Both the position numbers and the translations under genes were made by a program. Shown piece after piece: positions 1 to 8,499 of a DNA stretch of 64,000 nucleotides. The first letter of the stretch is position 1; every line of letters begins with the position of its first letter. Below the pieces are notes generated by a model that saw only the letters and a list, made by a program, of their open reading frames with translations, made no database searches and was not told the origin of the DNA. The DNA is from Fulverythrobacter ferritrahens (GTDB lineage Bacteria > Pseudomonadota > Alphaproteobacteria > Sphingomonadales > Sphingomonadaceae). The stretch is taken from NCBI RefSeq assembly GCF_020539485.1, contig NZ_JACDXU010000001.1, positions 1,612,001 through 1,676,000 on the forward strand, written 5' to 3'.

Positions 1-1
1 A

Positions 2-2776
2 TCTGAACTGGATTTCGCCAATCCAGTGGCGACTATCACTGCCGATGCCATCACGGAATCCGGGCGCACCAATCTTGCGGACCTGCTCGTCCAGAGCCCC
101 GCCCTTATTGGATCGGTGACCGGCAATCTCACCGCTGGGTCCAATCCGGATTTCGGCGAGTCCGGGCTCGACCTGCTCAATCTGCGCAATCTTGGTACGG
201 ACCGCACGCTGGTGCTGGTGGACGGGCGGCGCCATGTGGCCGCGCTTTCCGGGTCTGCCGCAGTGGACATCAATGCAATCCCGACCGACCTTGTCGAGGC
301 GGTGGACGTTCTCACCGGCGGCGCGTCAGCCATCTATGGCGCGGATGGCGTGTCCGGCGTGGTCAATTTCCGGCTGAAACACGATTTCGAGGGCATCACC
401 GCACGCGGCCAGATCGGCACTTCGAAATATGGCGATGGAGACAATGTCTTCGGTGCCATTACCGTGGGGCAGAACTTCTCCGAAGGGCGCGGCAATATCG
501 CCGTCGCTTATGAATACAGCAAGGATCAGCGGGTTTCCGATCAGGCCCGCCCCTTCTTGCGCAATCCGGTGGCGGGCGGGCTGTTCCGCAATCAGGCAGA
601 CCTCCTGGACGACCCCAACGTGCCTGACCTGATCTACTACAATGACGTACGCTATGCCGATAGCGCCCCCATGGGCGCGGTGGATGTCGATTTTGACTAT
701 GCCGCCGATTACGAGGGCAACGGCAAGCGATATGATCGCGGCTTCGTGCTGGAGGAATCCGGCGGCTATACTCAGGGCGGATCGAGCACGCCCATCGATG
801 GCTATCAGGGCGATCTGTTCCCCGGGCTCGAACGGCATCTGGTGAATGCCCTGGCCCAATATGAATTCAGCGATGCCCTGACCCTGTTCGCGGAAGGCAA
901 ATATGTCCGCACCCGTTCGGAAACGCTCGCCCAGCCGACCTATGATTTCTATCTCTTCATCACTCCCGAAAATCCCTTCATGCCGCAATCCATCCGCGAT
1001 GCGATCGTGCCCGGCGCGGCGGCTGAATGGTTCGAGGATCCGGACACGCCCGACGGCGTGCTGGTAACCCGCGACAATTACGATCTGGGCATCAATACGG
1101 AGCAGGTCACCCGCGAGACCTGGCGCGCAGTTGTGGGGGCCAAGGGCCGGATCAGCCCGCATGCGACCTACGAAATCTCCTATGTTTATGGCGAAACCAG
1201 CGGGCGCATCCTGTCTCGCGGAAACCGGCTGGAAGCCCAGTGGCTTGCGGCGGTCGACGCGGTTGAAGATCCTGTCACGCACAAGCCGGTTTGCCGTTCC
1301 AGCCTCGATCCCGAAGCGTCGGCCGAGCTGAAGGGCTGCGTACCCTACAACATCTTCGGCTATGGCGTGCGCGATCAGGCAGCGGTGGACTTCGTCACAA
1401 CGGACAGCCTCAGCCGTTCCAAGGTGACGCAGCATGTCGTCTCAGGCTCTGTCTCGGGCGATACCGGCGCATTCCTGAACCTGCCCGGCGGGCCGGCGGG
1501 TTTCGCCTTCGGCGCGGAATATCGCAAGGAAAGCAGCAGCTTCGATCCAGATCCGCTCATCGCCGATGGGCTCACCTGGCAGGGGGCCGTACAGGCCGAA
1601 AGGGGCAGTTTCGACGTGAAGGAACTGTTCGGGGAGATCAACCTGCCGCTGCTGGAACGCAAGCCACTGGCGCATCTGCTCTCACTGGGTTCCGCATTCC
1701 GCTATTCCGATTACAGCACGATCGGCAGCACCACGACCTGGAAGGTCGATAGCGTCTATGCGCCGATCCCCGACATCTCCTTCCGCGCGACCTATTCGCA
1801 AGCAGTACGCGCGCCTAATATCGGGGAATTGTTCGGCCCGGGCAGCACGGCGTTCAACTTCATCGTGGACCCATGCGATACGCAAGAAACCAATAATGGC
1901 ACCAGCTATCGCGCGGCCAATTGCGCAGCGCTGTTGAACGGATTGGGGGTCGATCCCTCCACCTTCAGCCCCTCCAGCACCCCGCAGGCCAGCCTCTATA
2001 CGGAAGGGACCGCCAGCGGGAATCCGGATCTACAGGAAGAAACTGCCAAAACGTGGACCGCAGGCGTGGTGCTGCGTCCCACTTTCATGCCGGGCTTCAG
2101 CCTTTCCGCCGACTGGTATGACATCAAGATAGAAAATGCGATCAACACGGCGGAAGCTCAGGATCTGGCGCAGCTCTGCGTGGACCAGCCGACTATAGAC
2201 AACCAGTTCTGCGGCGGGATTACCCGCGATCCGGCCACGGGATACATTGTTGGCTTCACTGTGAAACCGGCCAATGTCGCGCAATTCCGTACGGCGGGGC
2301 TGGATCTGGCGGTGCGCTATCACCTTCCCACCGTTGCACTTGGCACCATCGACCTGTCGCTGACCGGCAATTATCTCGACTGGCTGGAATTCGTCTCAAG
2401 CCCCGGAGCCACGGTGGATTCCGACAAGGGCGAGATCTACGCGCCCGAATATTCTGCCACCTTCGATCTCACCTGGACGCTGGAACCGGTCACGATCAAT
2501 TACGGCATCAACTGGTTCAGCAAGACGGATCGCTTCACCTCCGAAGTGCTGGCGGGCGATCCGGATTATGCCGATCCTCGCTATTTCAGGATCAAGGCGA
2601 AATGGGAGCATGATTTCCAGATCAGCTACAATTTCGCCGATCGCGTGGACCTCTATGCCGGGATGCAGAACATCTTCGATGCGAAGCCGGACTTCGAATA
2701 TAGTTCCTACCCGGTCTCAGGCATGGGGCGGTATCTCTATGCCGGGATTTCCATGAAGCTGGGGCCGGTGTTCTGA
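2..2776 (+). CDS. TonB-dependent outer-membrane receptor (5' end outside window)
   Basis: The reading frame is open from the first bases of the window (codons before the GTG at 26 read SELDFANP), so the signal peptide, TonB box and start lie upstream. The visible part begins in the plug domain: a TITADAITESGRTNLADLL segment, then DRTLVLVDGRRH, which is typical of plug domains. A long beta-barrel follows and ends in an aromatic residue (GPVF), as outer-membrane barrels do. Such receptors import substrates across the outer membrane using TonB energy. The S9 peptidase starts 3 bases after the stop, so the two are probably one operon and the substrate may be a peptide; that last point is inference. 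About 920 residues are visible. Confidence 0.9.
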   Translation, partial: SELDFANPVATITADAITESGRTNLADLLVQSPALIGSVTGNLTAGSNPDFGESGLDLLNLRNLGTDRTLVLVDGRRHVAALSGSAAVDINAIPTDLVEAVDVLTGGASAIYGADGVSGVVNFRLKHDFEGITARGQIGTSKYGDGDNVFGAITVGQNFSEGRGNIAVAYEYSKDQRVSDQARPFLRNPVAGGLFRNQADLLDDPNVPDLIYYNDVRYADSAPMGAVDVDFDYAADYEGNGKRYDRGFVLEESGGYTQGGSSTPIDGYQGDLFPGLERHLVNALAQYEFSDALTLFAEGKYVRTRSETLAQPTYDFYLFITPENPFMPQSIRDAIVPGAAAEWFEDPDTPDGVLVTRDNYDLGINTEQVTRETWRAVVGAKGRISPHATYEISYVYGETSGRILSRGNRLEAQWLAAVDAVEDPVTHKPVCRSSLDPEASAELKGCVPYNIFGYGVRDQAAVDFVTTDSLSRSKVTQHVVSGSVSGDTGAFLNLPGGPAGFAFGAEYRKESSSFDPDPLIADGLTWQGAVQAERGSFDVKELFGEINLPLLERKPLAHLLSLGSAFRYSDYSTIGSTTTWKVDSVYAPIPDISFRATYSQAVRAPNIGELFGPGSTAFNFIVDPCDTQETNNGTSYRAANCAALLNGLGVDPSTFSPSSTPQASLYTEGTASGNPDLQEETAKTWTAGVVLRPTFMPGFSLSADWYDIKIENAINTAEAQDLAQLCVDQPTIDNQFCGGITRDPATGYIVGFTVKPANVAQFRTAGLDLAVRYHLPTVALGTIDLSLTGNYLDWLEFVSSPGATVDSDKGEIYAPEYSATFDLTWTLEPVTINYGINWFSKTDRFTSEVLAGDPDYADPRYFRIKAKWEHDFQISYNFADRVDLYAGMQNIFDAKPDFEYSSYPVSGMGRYLYAGISMKLGPVF

Positions 2777-2779
2777 TCG

Positions 2780-4783
2780 ATGAAACTGATGTTTCCGCTG
2801 GGCCTGGCGCTGGCCCTGCTCACATCCTCGTTTTCAACTACAGGCCTTTGGGCTGCCGGACCTGTACCTGTTACGCTGCAGGATTATTATAACCTTGCCG
2901 ATGTCGCGGGGCCCGCCTTCTCCCCAGACAGCGAGCGGATTGCCTATTCCGTCACCAGAAGCGACCAGGAGCGGGACCAGCAGACCAGCGATCTGTGGGT
3001 AGTACCGTGGCAGGGAGGTGAACCACGCCAGCTGACGAAGACGCCCGACAGCAGCGAATGGCAGCCCCGTTTCGGCCTGGACGGCAAGGCACTGTTCTTC
3101 CTGAGCGACACGGCTGGGCCTGATGGCGAGGAAGATGTTCAGCTATGGTCCATGCCCGGCAAAGGCCGCAAGGCACGACGGATCACCGCCATTCCCGGCG
3201 GGATCAGCGATTACACACTCTCGCCTGACGGAACCCGCGCTGTAGTGGTGGCCGAACAGGGGCGCAATGTCGACCGCAAGACCGGCACCCAGCCGCCGAT
3301 TGAAGTGGATCGCTTCTTCTTCAAATATGACGGGCGCGGCTATCTGGACGATCGCACACAGCAGCTTTTTCTGGTCGATCTGGCGAGCGGAAAGGCGCGC
3401 GCCATCACCACCGGCGCGCGCGATCACTGGCATCCGGCATGGTCGCCCGATGGCAGCCTGATCGCCTATGTTGCCAAGGATCATGCCGATGACCGGACAC
3501 TGAATTACGAGATCTACGTCATCTCCCCCGACGGCGGCGAGCCAAGGAAAATCAGCACTTTCCCCGGCGCGGACAATGATCCGGACTGGGGATCGGGCCC
3601 CTCATGGTCACCGGATTCCCGGAAGCTCGTCTGGCTGCAGGGGGGCGAGGACACGTGGATCTATTATGGCTCGGTTCAGCTGGCCGTGGGCGATCTGACT
3701 ACTGGCGAAGTCACTCATCCGGCCTGGATCGACCGGTGGTTCTATTCCCCTCGCTGGAGCCCTGACGGGCAGATTCTCTCGCTGATCGAGCAGGACCGCG
3801 ATACCTTGCTGGCACGGATCGATCCTGCCAGCGGAAAGATCGATTATCTCACGCAGGGCAGCCGTTTCGGCTATGATTTCGCGGTGGCGCCCAATGGCAG
3901 GATCGCCCTGCTGGACAGCACCAGCGAGCGCCCGGCCGAACTGGTGTCCATTGGGACAGAGCGTGTGCTTACAGAGCACAACAAATGGCTGAGTGAACGC
4001 AAGTTGGGCGAAACGCGCGACATTTCCTTCACGAGCGGGAATACCGAGATTCACGGCTTCATGATCCTGCCCCCGGATTACGATCCGGCCCGGACGTATC
4101 CCGTGATCGTGGATCTGCATGGCGGACCGGTCTATCAGCACAGCCATGAATTCGACATCGATGCCCGGCTGCTGAATGCGGCAGGCTATGTCGTGCTGAA
4201 AATCAATCCGCGCGGCTCATCCGGACGTGGCTTCGACTTTTCCCGGGCGATCTATGCCGATTGGGGCAATCTGGACGTTCAGGACATCAGCGCCGGCATC
4301 ACCTATGCGATAGATCAGGGAATTGCCGATCCCGAACGCATCGGGGTGGGGGGATGGTCCTATGGCGGCATCCTGACCGATTACATGATCGCCAGCGACA
4401 AGCGGATCGGGGCGGCGGTGTCCGGAGCGGGTGTGGCCAATGTGCTCGCGACCTTCGGGGTCGATATGTATGCCCGCGAATATATGCTGGAACTCGGCGC
4501 CCCATGGGAGAATTTCGAGACCTGGCGCAAGCTGGCCTACCCCTTCCTGGAATCCGGCCGGATCACTGCCCCCACTCTGTTCCAATGCGCGGGCGAGGAT
4601 GACAATGTGCCCTGCGCGGGGGCTCAGCAGATGTATCTGGCATTGAAGGCCCATGGCGTGCCAACCCGGCTGATCGTCTATCCGGGCGAGAACCATGGCC
4701 TGTCCGTGCCGAGCTATCTCATCCACCGGATGCGCAGCGATATAGACTGGTACGATCGCTGGCTGAAACCGGCAAAGCCCTGA
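2780..4783 (+). CDS. S9 family serine peptidase (prolyl oligopeptidase/DPP-type)
   Basis: This 667-residue protein has an N-terminal signal peptide (hydrophobic stretch ending near TGLWAA). Next come TolB/WD40-like propeller repeats (AFSPDSERIAYS, HPAWSPDGSLIAYV, SPRWSPDGQ) over roughly residues 40-400. A C-terminal alpha/beta-hydrolase domain follows. The catalytic triad is readable: Ser527 in GGWSYGG, Asp608 in GEDDNVP and His639 in GENHGL. S9 enzymes cleave short peptides; with the signal peptide this one probably acts in the periplasm. It starts 3 bases after the TonB receptor, which suggests coupled uptake and degradation of a peptide. Its last 65 bases overlap the 3' end of convergent cobA. 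Confidence 0.93.
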   Translation: MKLMFPLGLALALLTSSFSTTGLWAAGPVPVTLQDYYNLADVAGPAFSPDSERIAYSVTRSDQERDQQTSDLWVVPWQGGEPRQLTKTPDSSEWQPRFGLDGKALFFLSDTAGPDGEEDVQLWSMPGKGRKARRITAIPGGISDYTLSPDGTRAVVVAEQGRNVDRKTGTQPPIEVDRFFFKYDGRGYLDDRTQQLFLVDLASGKARAITTGARDHWHPAWSPDGSLIAYVAKDHADDRTLNYEIYVISPDGGEPRKISTFPGADNDPDWGSGPSWSPDSRKLVWLQGGEDTWIYYGSVQLAVGDLTTGEVTHPAWIDRWFYSPRWSPDGQILSLIEQDRDTLLARIDPASGKIDYLTQGSRFGYDFAVAPNGRIALLDSTSERPAELVSIGTERVLTEHNKWLSERKLGETRDISFTSGNTEIHGFMILPPDYDPARTYPVIVDLHGGPVYQHSHEFDIDARLLNAAGYVVLKINPRGSSGRGFDFSRAIYADWGNLDVQDISAGITYAIDQGIADPERIGVGGWSYGGILTDYMIASDKRIGAAVSGAGVANVLATFGVDMYAREYMLELGAPWENFETWRKLAYPFLESGRITAPTLFQCAGEDDNVPCAGAQQMYLALKAHGVPTRLIVYPGENHGLSVPSYLIHRMRSDIDWYDRWLKPAKP

Positions 4784-5540
4784 GGTTGGCGAGGGCAGGT
4801 TTGGCTAGCACCTCTGGCTTCAGCGCCGCGCCCACAAGGATCAGAGCCGGGCCATCGCCCAGCCCAGCCCGCGCGGCCAGCGGCAGCAGATCCAGCCGGG
4901 TCATGATGTTGCGCCCTTCAGGCAGGCTGGCGCTTTCCGCCAATGCGACGGGCGTATCGCCCGGCAGGCCCGCTGCCATTAGTCCAGCCGAGACATCCGA
5001 GGCGGCTGCCTTTCCCATATAGATGGCCAGTGTCGCCTGAGGATCGGCCAGCGCGCGCCAGTCCAGATCGGGCTCCTGCCCTGCGCGAACATGGGCCGTT
5101 ACGAAAGTAAGACGGCGAGCCATGCCCCGTAGCGTAAGTGAAACCCCCAGATCGGCCGCTGCCGCGCTGGCGGCTGTTACGCCGGGGCAGATGCGCACGG
5201 CGACGCCATGGGCCCGGCAGGCCGCCATCTCCTCCGCAGCGCGGGCGAAGATCGCCGGATCGCCGCCCTTCAGGCGGACCACTCGCTTCCCGGAAAGCGC
5301 CGCTTCCACGATCAGCGCGTCGATTGCCTTCTGGTCCTTCGAATGGCGGCCGGACCGTTTGCCCACGCTCACCAGCCGGGTGCGGCGAGGCGCCAAATGG
5401 AGTATGCCCTGCCCCACAAGCGCATCGTGGAAAATCACGTCAGCCGCGCGGATCAGGCGCTCCGCCTTGCGGGTCAGCAAGTCCGGATCGCCTGGACCTG
5501 CCCCGACCAGCCAGACCATGCCGGGTTCAAAGTCATTCAT
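4719..5540 (-). CDS. cobA: Uroporphyrinogen-III C-methyltransferase (SUMT)
   Basis: The 273-residue protein makes precorrin-2 from uroporphyrinogen III with two SAM, the branch point to siroheme. Both SUMT signatures are present: VGAGPGDP at residues 12-19 and RLKGGDPAIF at 89-98. The start is the ATG whose first bases overlap the nasA stop (ATGA); a longer upstream frame would run deep into nasA. It is the last gene of nirB-nirD-nasA-cobA, and siroheme is the cofactor of NirB, so its role is to supply that enzyme. Oddly, its 3' end overlaps the convergent S9 peptidase gene by 65 bases. Confidence 0.93.
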   Translation of the reverse strand: MNDFEPGMVWLVGAGPGDPDLLTRKAERLIRAADVIFHDALVGQGILHLAPRRTRLVSVGKRSGRHSKDQKAIDALIVEAALSGKRVVRLKGGDPAIFARAAEEMAACRAHGVAVRICPGVTAASAAAADLGVSLTLRGMARRLTFVTAHVRAGQEPDLDWRALADPQATLAIYMGKAAASDVSAGLMAAGLPGDTPVALAESASLPEGRNIMTRLDLLPLAARAGLGDGPALILVGAALKPEVLAKPALANLRALPVSASDRTSLYRCASGG

Positions 5541-8140
5541 TGCGCGGCCTCCTTCAATGCGGCCCGAGCCTCTTCCAGCAGGCGGGCAATCGCCGGGCGG
5601 CACGATCCACAATTCGTCCCCGCGGCAGTGCATCGGCCTACTTCCGTCACATCGCCCGCCCCACGGGAGATCGCCGCCAGCACCTGCTGTTCTCCAACAT
5701 CGTGACAGATGCAGACCAGCGGGCCGAGGTCAGGCAGGGGTACGGCGGGGCGGCCAGCGAGCAGCTCCGCAATTTGTGCCCCGGCCCTGCCCAACTGCTC
5801 CGCCAGCCATTCCCGAGGCGGCAACTCCCCATTGCGAGCGACGAACAGAGCCGCCAGCAGCGTGCCATCCCGGTCCAGCACCACATGGCGCTCCATTCCC
5901 CGCCCGGCGTCGGCCACGTGGCCATATCGCCCCTGCGGCAGGAGGTCGACGATTTTGGCCGTGCCCTCTCCGGCCTCCCCCGCCAGTTCTGCAAGCCAGC
6001 CGCCCCGCAGACGCGAGCGGACCCAATAGGCCGCATCGCAAGGCAGCGGATCGCGCGAGATGAGGAAGGCCCGCCATGCCGGCTGCACAGGCTCCACACG
6101 GGCAGGCGTATCCTTGAAGCCCGGCTGGCCTGAGATGGGATCGTGCAGGGCCTGCGCCAGCCGCCCGGTGCGTCCTGCGCTGCCCATAATGTCAGTCCAG
6201 TGCATCGGCACGAAAATCTGCCCCGGCTGCTGCCCCTCGGTGACTGCAACACGATAGATGGCCTGCCCATGGGGCGTGACGATCCGCGCCAGTTTGCCGC
6301 CTGTGAGCCCGTGGCGCGCCGCATCGGCGGGATGGATTTCCAGCAGCGGTTCGCGCCTATGCTGGGACAAGGTCGCGCTCAGCCCCGTGCGAGTCATGGT
6401 GTGCCATTGATCGCGATAGCGGCCGGTATTGAGGCGCAGCGGCCAGTGGCGGTCCGGCGCCCGCTCCGCCACCGGAGCCACCTCAATCAGCCGCGCCTTG
6501 CCGTCCGGCGTGGGGAAACCCTCCGCAAAGGGATGGCGCCCGCCCCACTGGAATGGCTCCATCGCGTCATACTGCCGGGGCTCGCAATCGGCCCACTCGG
6601 TCAGGTCCAGCAGCTTGCCATGTTTTCCGGCCAGCGCCGTCATCGCGGCATATTCTCCGAAGATCGCGGCCGGATTGTCGAAGGCGAAGGCATGGCCATG
6701 GCCAAGCCGGGCGGCAACGTCGCAAATGATCCGCCAATCGGCCCTTGCCGCTCCCGGCGGGGGGAATATCGGGCGCTGGCGGCTGATCCGCCTCTCCGAA
6801 TTGGTGACCGTGCCGTCCTTCTCGCCCCAGGCGAGGGCGGGCAGGCGGATATGGGCAAAGCGGCCGGTATCCGTATCGGCCATCGCATCGGAGACGACAA
6901 CGGTGGGGCACCGCACCAGCGCCTCCCGCACGAAGGTGGCATCGGGCATGGATACAGCCGGATTGGTGGCCATCACCCACAGGAACCTGATCCGCCCTTC
7001 ATGCACTGCGCGGAACAGGTCCACCGCCTTCAGGCCCGGCACCGCGCAAAGGTTCGGCGCCTGCCAGAAATCCGCGACATCGGCCCGCTCGCCCTCCGAA
7101 AAGCCCAGATGGCAGGCCAGCATATTGGCCAGCCCACCCACTTCGCGCCCGCCCATGGCATTGGGCTGGCCCGTGATGCTGAACGGCCCAGCGCCTGTGC
7201 GATTGATACGCCCCATCGCGAGATGGAGATTTACGATGGCATTGCCCTTGTCCGTTCCGCCAATGGACTGGTTCGCCCCTTGGCTGAACAGTGTGACCAT
7301 CCGGGGATGCGCGGCCACCAGATCGGCCAGTTGGGCGAAGGCTGACGGGGAAATGCCACCGACTTCCCCCTCTTGCCCGGCAGAGCAGAGCAGATTGTTC
7401 CAGAAGCCTTCCGGCACATCGCAATTCCGGGCGAGAAAAGTCTCATCCAGCTGGCCTCGCCTGCGCATTTCCAGCAGGAGAGCGTTGAACAGGGCCGTAT
7501 CCCCATCGGGAGCGAGCGCGATGTGCAGATCCGCTCGTTCGGCGGTTTCCGTGCGGCGCGGATCGATCACGACCAACTTAGTGCCACGTTGCTGCCGCGC
7601 CTTTTCGATGCGCTGCCAGATCACCGGATGACACCACGCCGTATTCGATCCCACGAGCAGGATCAGATCGGCCTCGTCCAGATCCTCATAGGAACAGGGC
7701 ACCACATCTTCGCCGAAGGCGCGATTATGGGCCGCCACGGCGCTGGCCATGCAAAGCCGCGAATTCGTGTCGATATTGGCGCTGCCAATGAAGCCCTTCA
7801 TCAGCTTGTTGGCGACGTAATAATCCTCGGTCAGCAGCTGGCCCGAAACGTAGAAAGCGACGCTATCCGGTCCGTATTCCTCAGTCGCGGCCTTCATGCG
7901 CCCGGCCACTTCGCCAAGCGCGCGATCCCAGGACACACGCCGATCCCCGATCATCGGATGGAGCAGGCGCCCCTCCAGCCCCACGGTTTCGCCCAGATGG
8001 GTTCCCTTGGAACAGAGCGAACCGCGATTGGCCGGATGATCCGTATCGCCCGCGATTGTCACGGCCCTCCCCTCTCCCGGCCTGGCGGCGATACCGCAGC
8101 CCACGCCGCAATAGGGGCAAGTGGTGCGGATCGGAGCCAT
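5537..8140 (-). CDS. nasA: Assimilatory nitrate reductase, catalytic subunit with C-terminal Bfd domain
   Basis: The 867-residue cytoplasmic molybdopterin enzyme reduces nitrate to nitrite. The N-terminal [4Fe-4S] ligands are Cys8, Cys11, Cys15 and Cys43 (CPYCGVGC...LCSKG). The Mo-bisMGD domain follows, with motifs such as GSNTAWCHP and FSQGANQSIGGTDKGNAI and the C-terminal dinucleotide-binding barrel (RDQWHTMTRTG). The last ~60 residues are a Bfd-like [2Fe-2S] domain with Cys810, Cys812, Cys844 and Cys847, as in NasA enzymes that receive electrons through an extra cluster. No separate NADH-dependent electron-transfer subunit is seen nearby. It lies 5 bases after nirD and overlaps cobA by 4 bases. 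Confidence 0.95.
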   Translation of the reverse strand: MAPIRTTCPYCGVGCGIAARPGEGRAVTIAGDTDHPANRGSLCSKGTHLGETVGLEGRLLHPMIGDRRVSWDRALGEVAGRMKAATEEYGPDSVAFYVSGQLLTEDYYVANKLMKGFIGSANIDTNSRLCMASAVAAHNRAFGEDVVPCSYEDLDEADLILLVGSNTAWCHPVIWQRIEKARQQRGTKLVVIDPRRTETAERADLHIALAPDGDTALFNALLLEMRRRGQLDETFLARNCDVPEGFWNNLLCSAGQEGEVGGISPSAFAQLADLVAAHPRMVTLFSQGANQSIGGTDKGNAIVNLHLAMGRINRTGAGPFSITGQPNAMGGREVGGLANMLACHLGFSEGERADVADFWQAPNLCAVPGLKAVDLFRAVHEGRIRFLWVMATNPAVSMPDATFVREALVRCPTVVVSDAMADTDTGRFAHIRLPALAWGEKDGTVTNSERRISRQRPIFPPPGAARADWRIICDVAARLGHGHAFAFDNPAAIFGEYAAMTALAGKHGKLLDLTEWADCEPRQYDAMEPFQWGGRHPFAEGFPTPDGKARLIEVAPVAERAPDRHWPLRLNTGRYRDQWHTMTRTGLSATLSQHRREPLLEIHPADAARHGLTGGKLARIVTPHGQAIYRVAVTEGQQPGQIFVPMHWTDIMGSAGRTGRLAQALHDPISGQPGFKDTPARVEPVQPAWRAFLISRDPLPCDAAYWVRSRLRGGWLAELAGEAGEGTAKIVDLLPQGRYGHVADAGRGMERHVVLDRDGTLLAALFVARNGELPPREWLAEQLGRAGAQIAELLAGRPAVPLPDLGPLVCICHDVGEQQVLAAISRGAGDVTEVGRCTAAGTNCGSCRPAIARLLEEARAALKEAAQ

Positions 8141-8145
8141 CGACC

Positions 8146-8499
8146 TCAGGCCGCCTGCGGTGCAGCTTGGCGGGCCAGCACCGCTTCGCGCAGCAGGAAT
8201 ATCCGTCCCCCGTCCATTTTAAGCGGAATGGTGGGCACGCAGCCCTTGTCATCCCCGAGCGCCTCGCCCGTCATCAGGGAGATGTTCCAATTGTGGAGCG
8301 GGCAGGTCACCACAGCGCCATGGACAATACCCTGGCTGAGCGGCCCCTGCTTGTGCGGGCATTTGTTCACCAGAGCATAGCAATCGCCATTCATGGTGCG
8401 GAACACCGCGATCTCCTCGCCCCCTTCCACGGGCAGGGTGCGGGCGGTGCCCGGCTCGATCTGCGTTACCGGACCGATATCCAGCCATTTACCGATCAT
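8146..8499 (-). CDS. nirD: Nitrite reductase (NADH) small subunit, Rieske-like
   Basis: The 117-residue protein is the small partner of the siroheme nitrite reductase NirB. It has a Rieske fold with what look like intact cluster ligands: Cys47 and His49 (KCPHK) and Cys66 and His69 (CPLHNW). Some NirD proteins have lost these residues, so a [2Fe-2S] cluster is plausible here. Its ATG overlaps the nirB stop by 4 bases, which indicates translational coupling, and nasA starts 5 bases after its stop. Confidence 0.93.
   Translation of the reverse strand: MIGKWLDIGPVTQIEPGTARTLPVEGGEEIAVFRTMNGDCYALVNKCPHKQGPLSQGIVHGAVVTCPLHNWNISLMTGEALGDDKGCVPTIPLKMDGGRIFLLREAVLARQAAPQAA

Noticed and set aside
326-1435. 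369-codon minus-strand frame opposite the first TonB receptor
   Set aside because: Antisense shadow of the receptor; no recognisable motif.
5122-7631. Long plus-strand open frames opposite cobA and nasA (313 to 400 codons)
   Set aside because: They are antisense to well-supported genes, their translations are rich in Arg, Pro and Ser with no domain, and they reflect high GC on the opposite strand.
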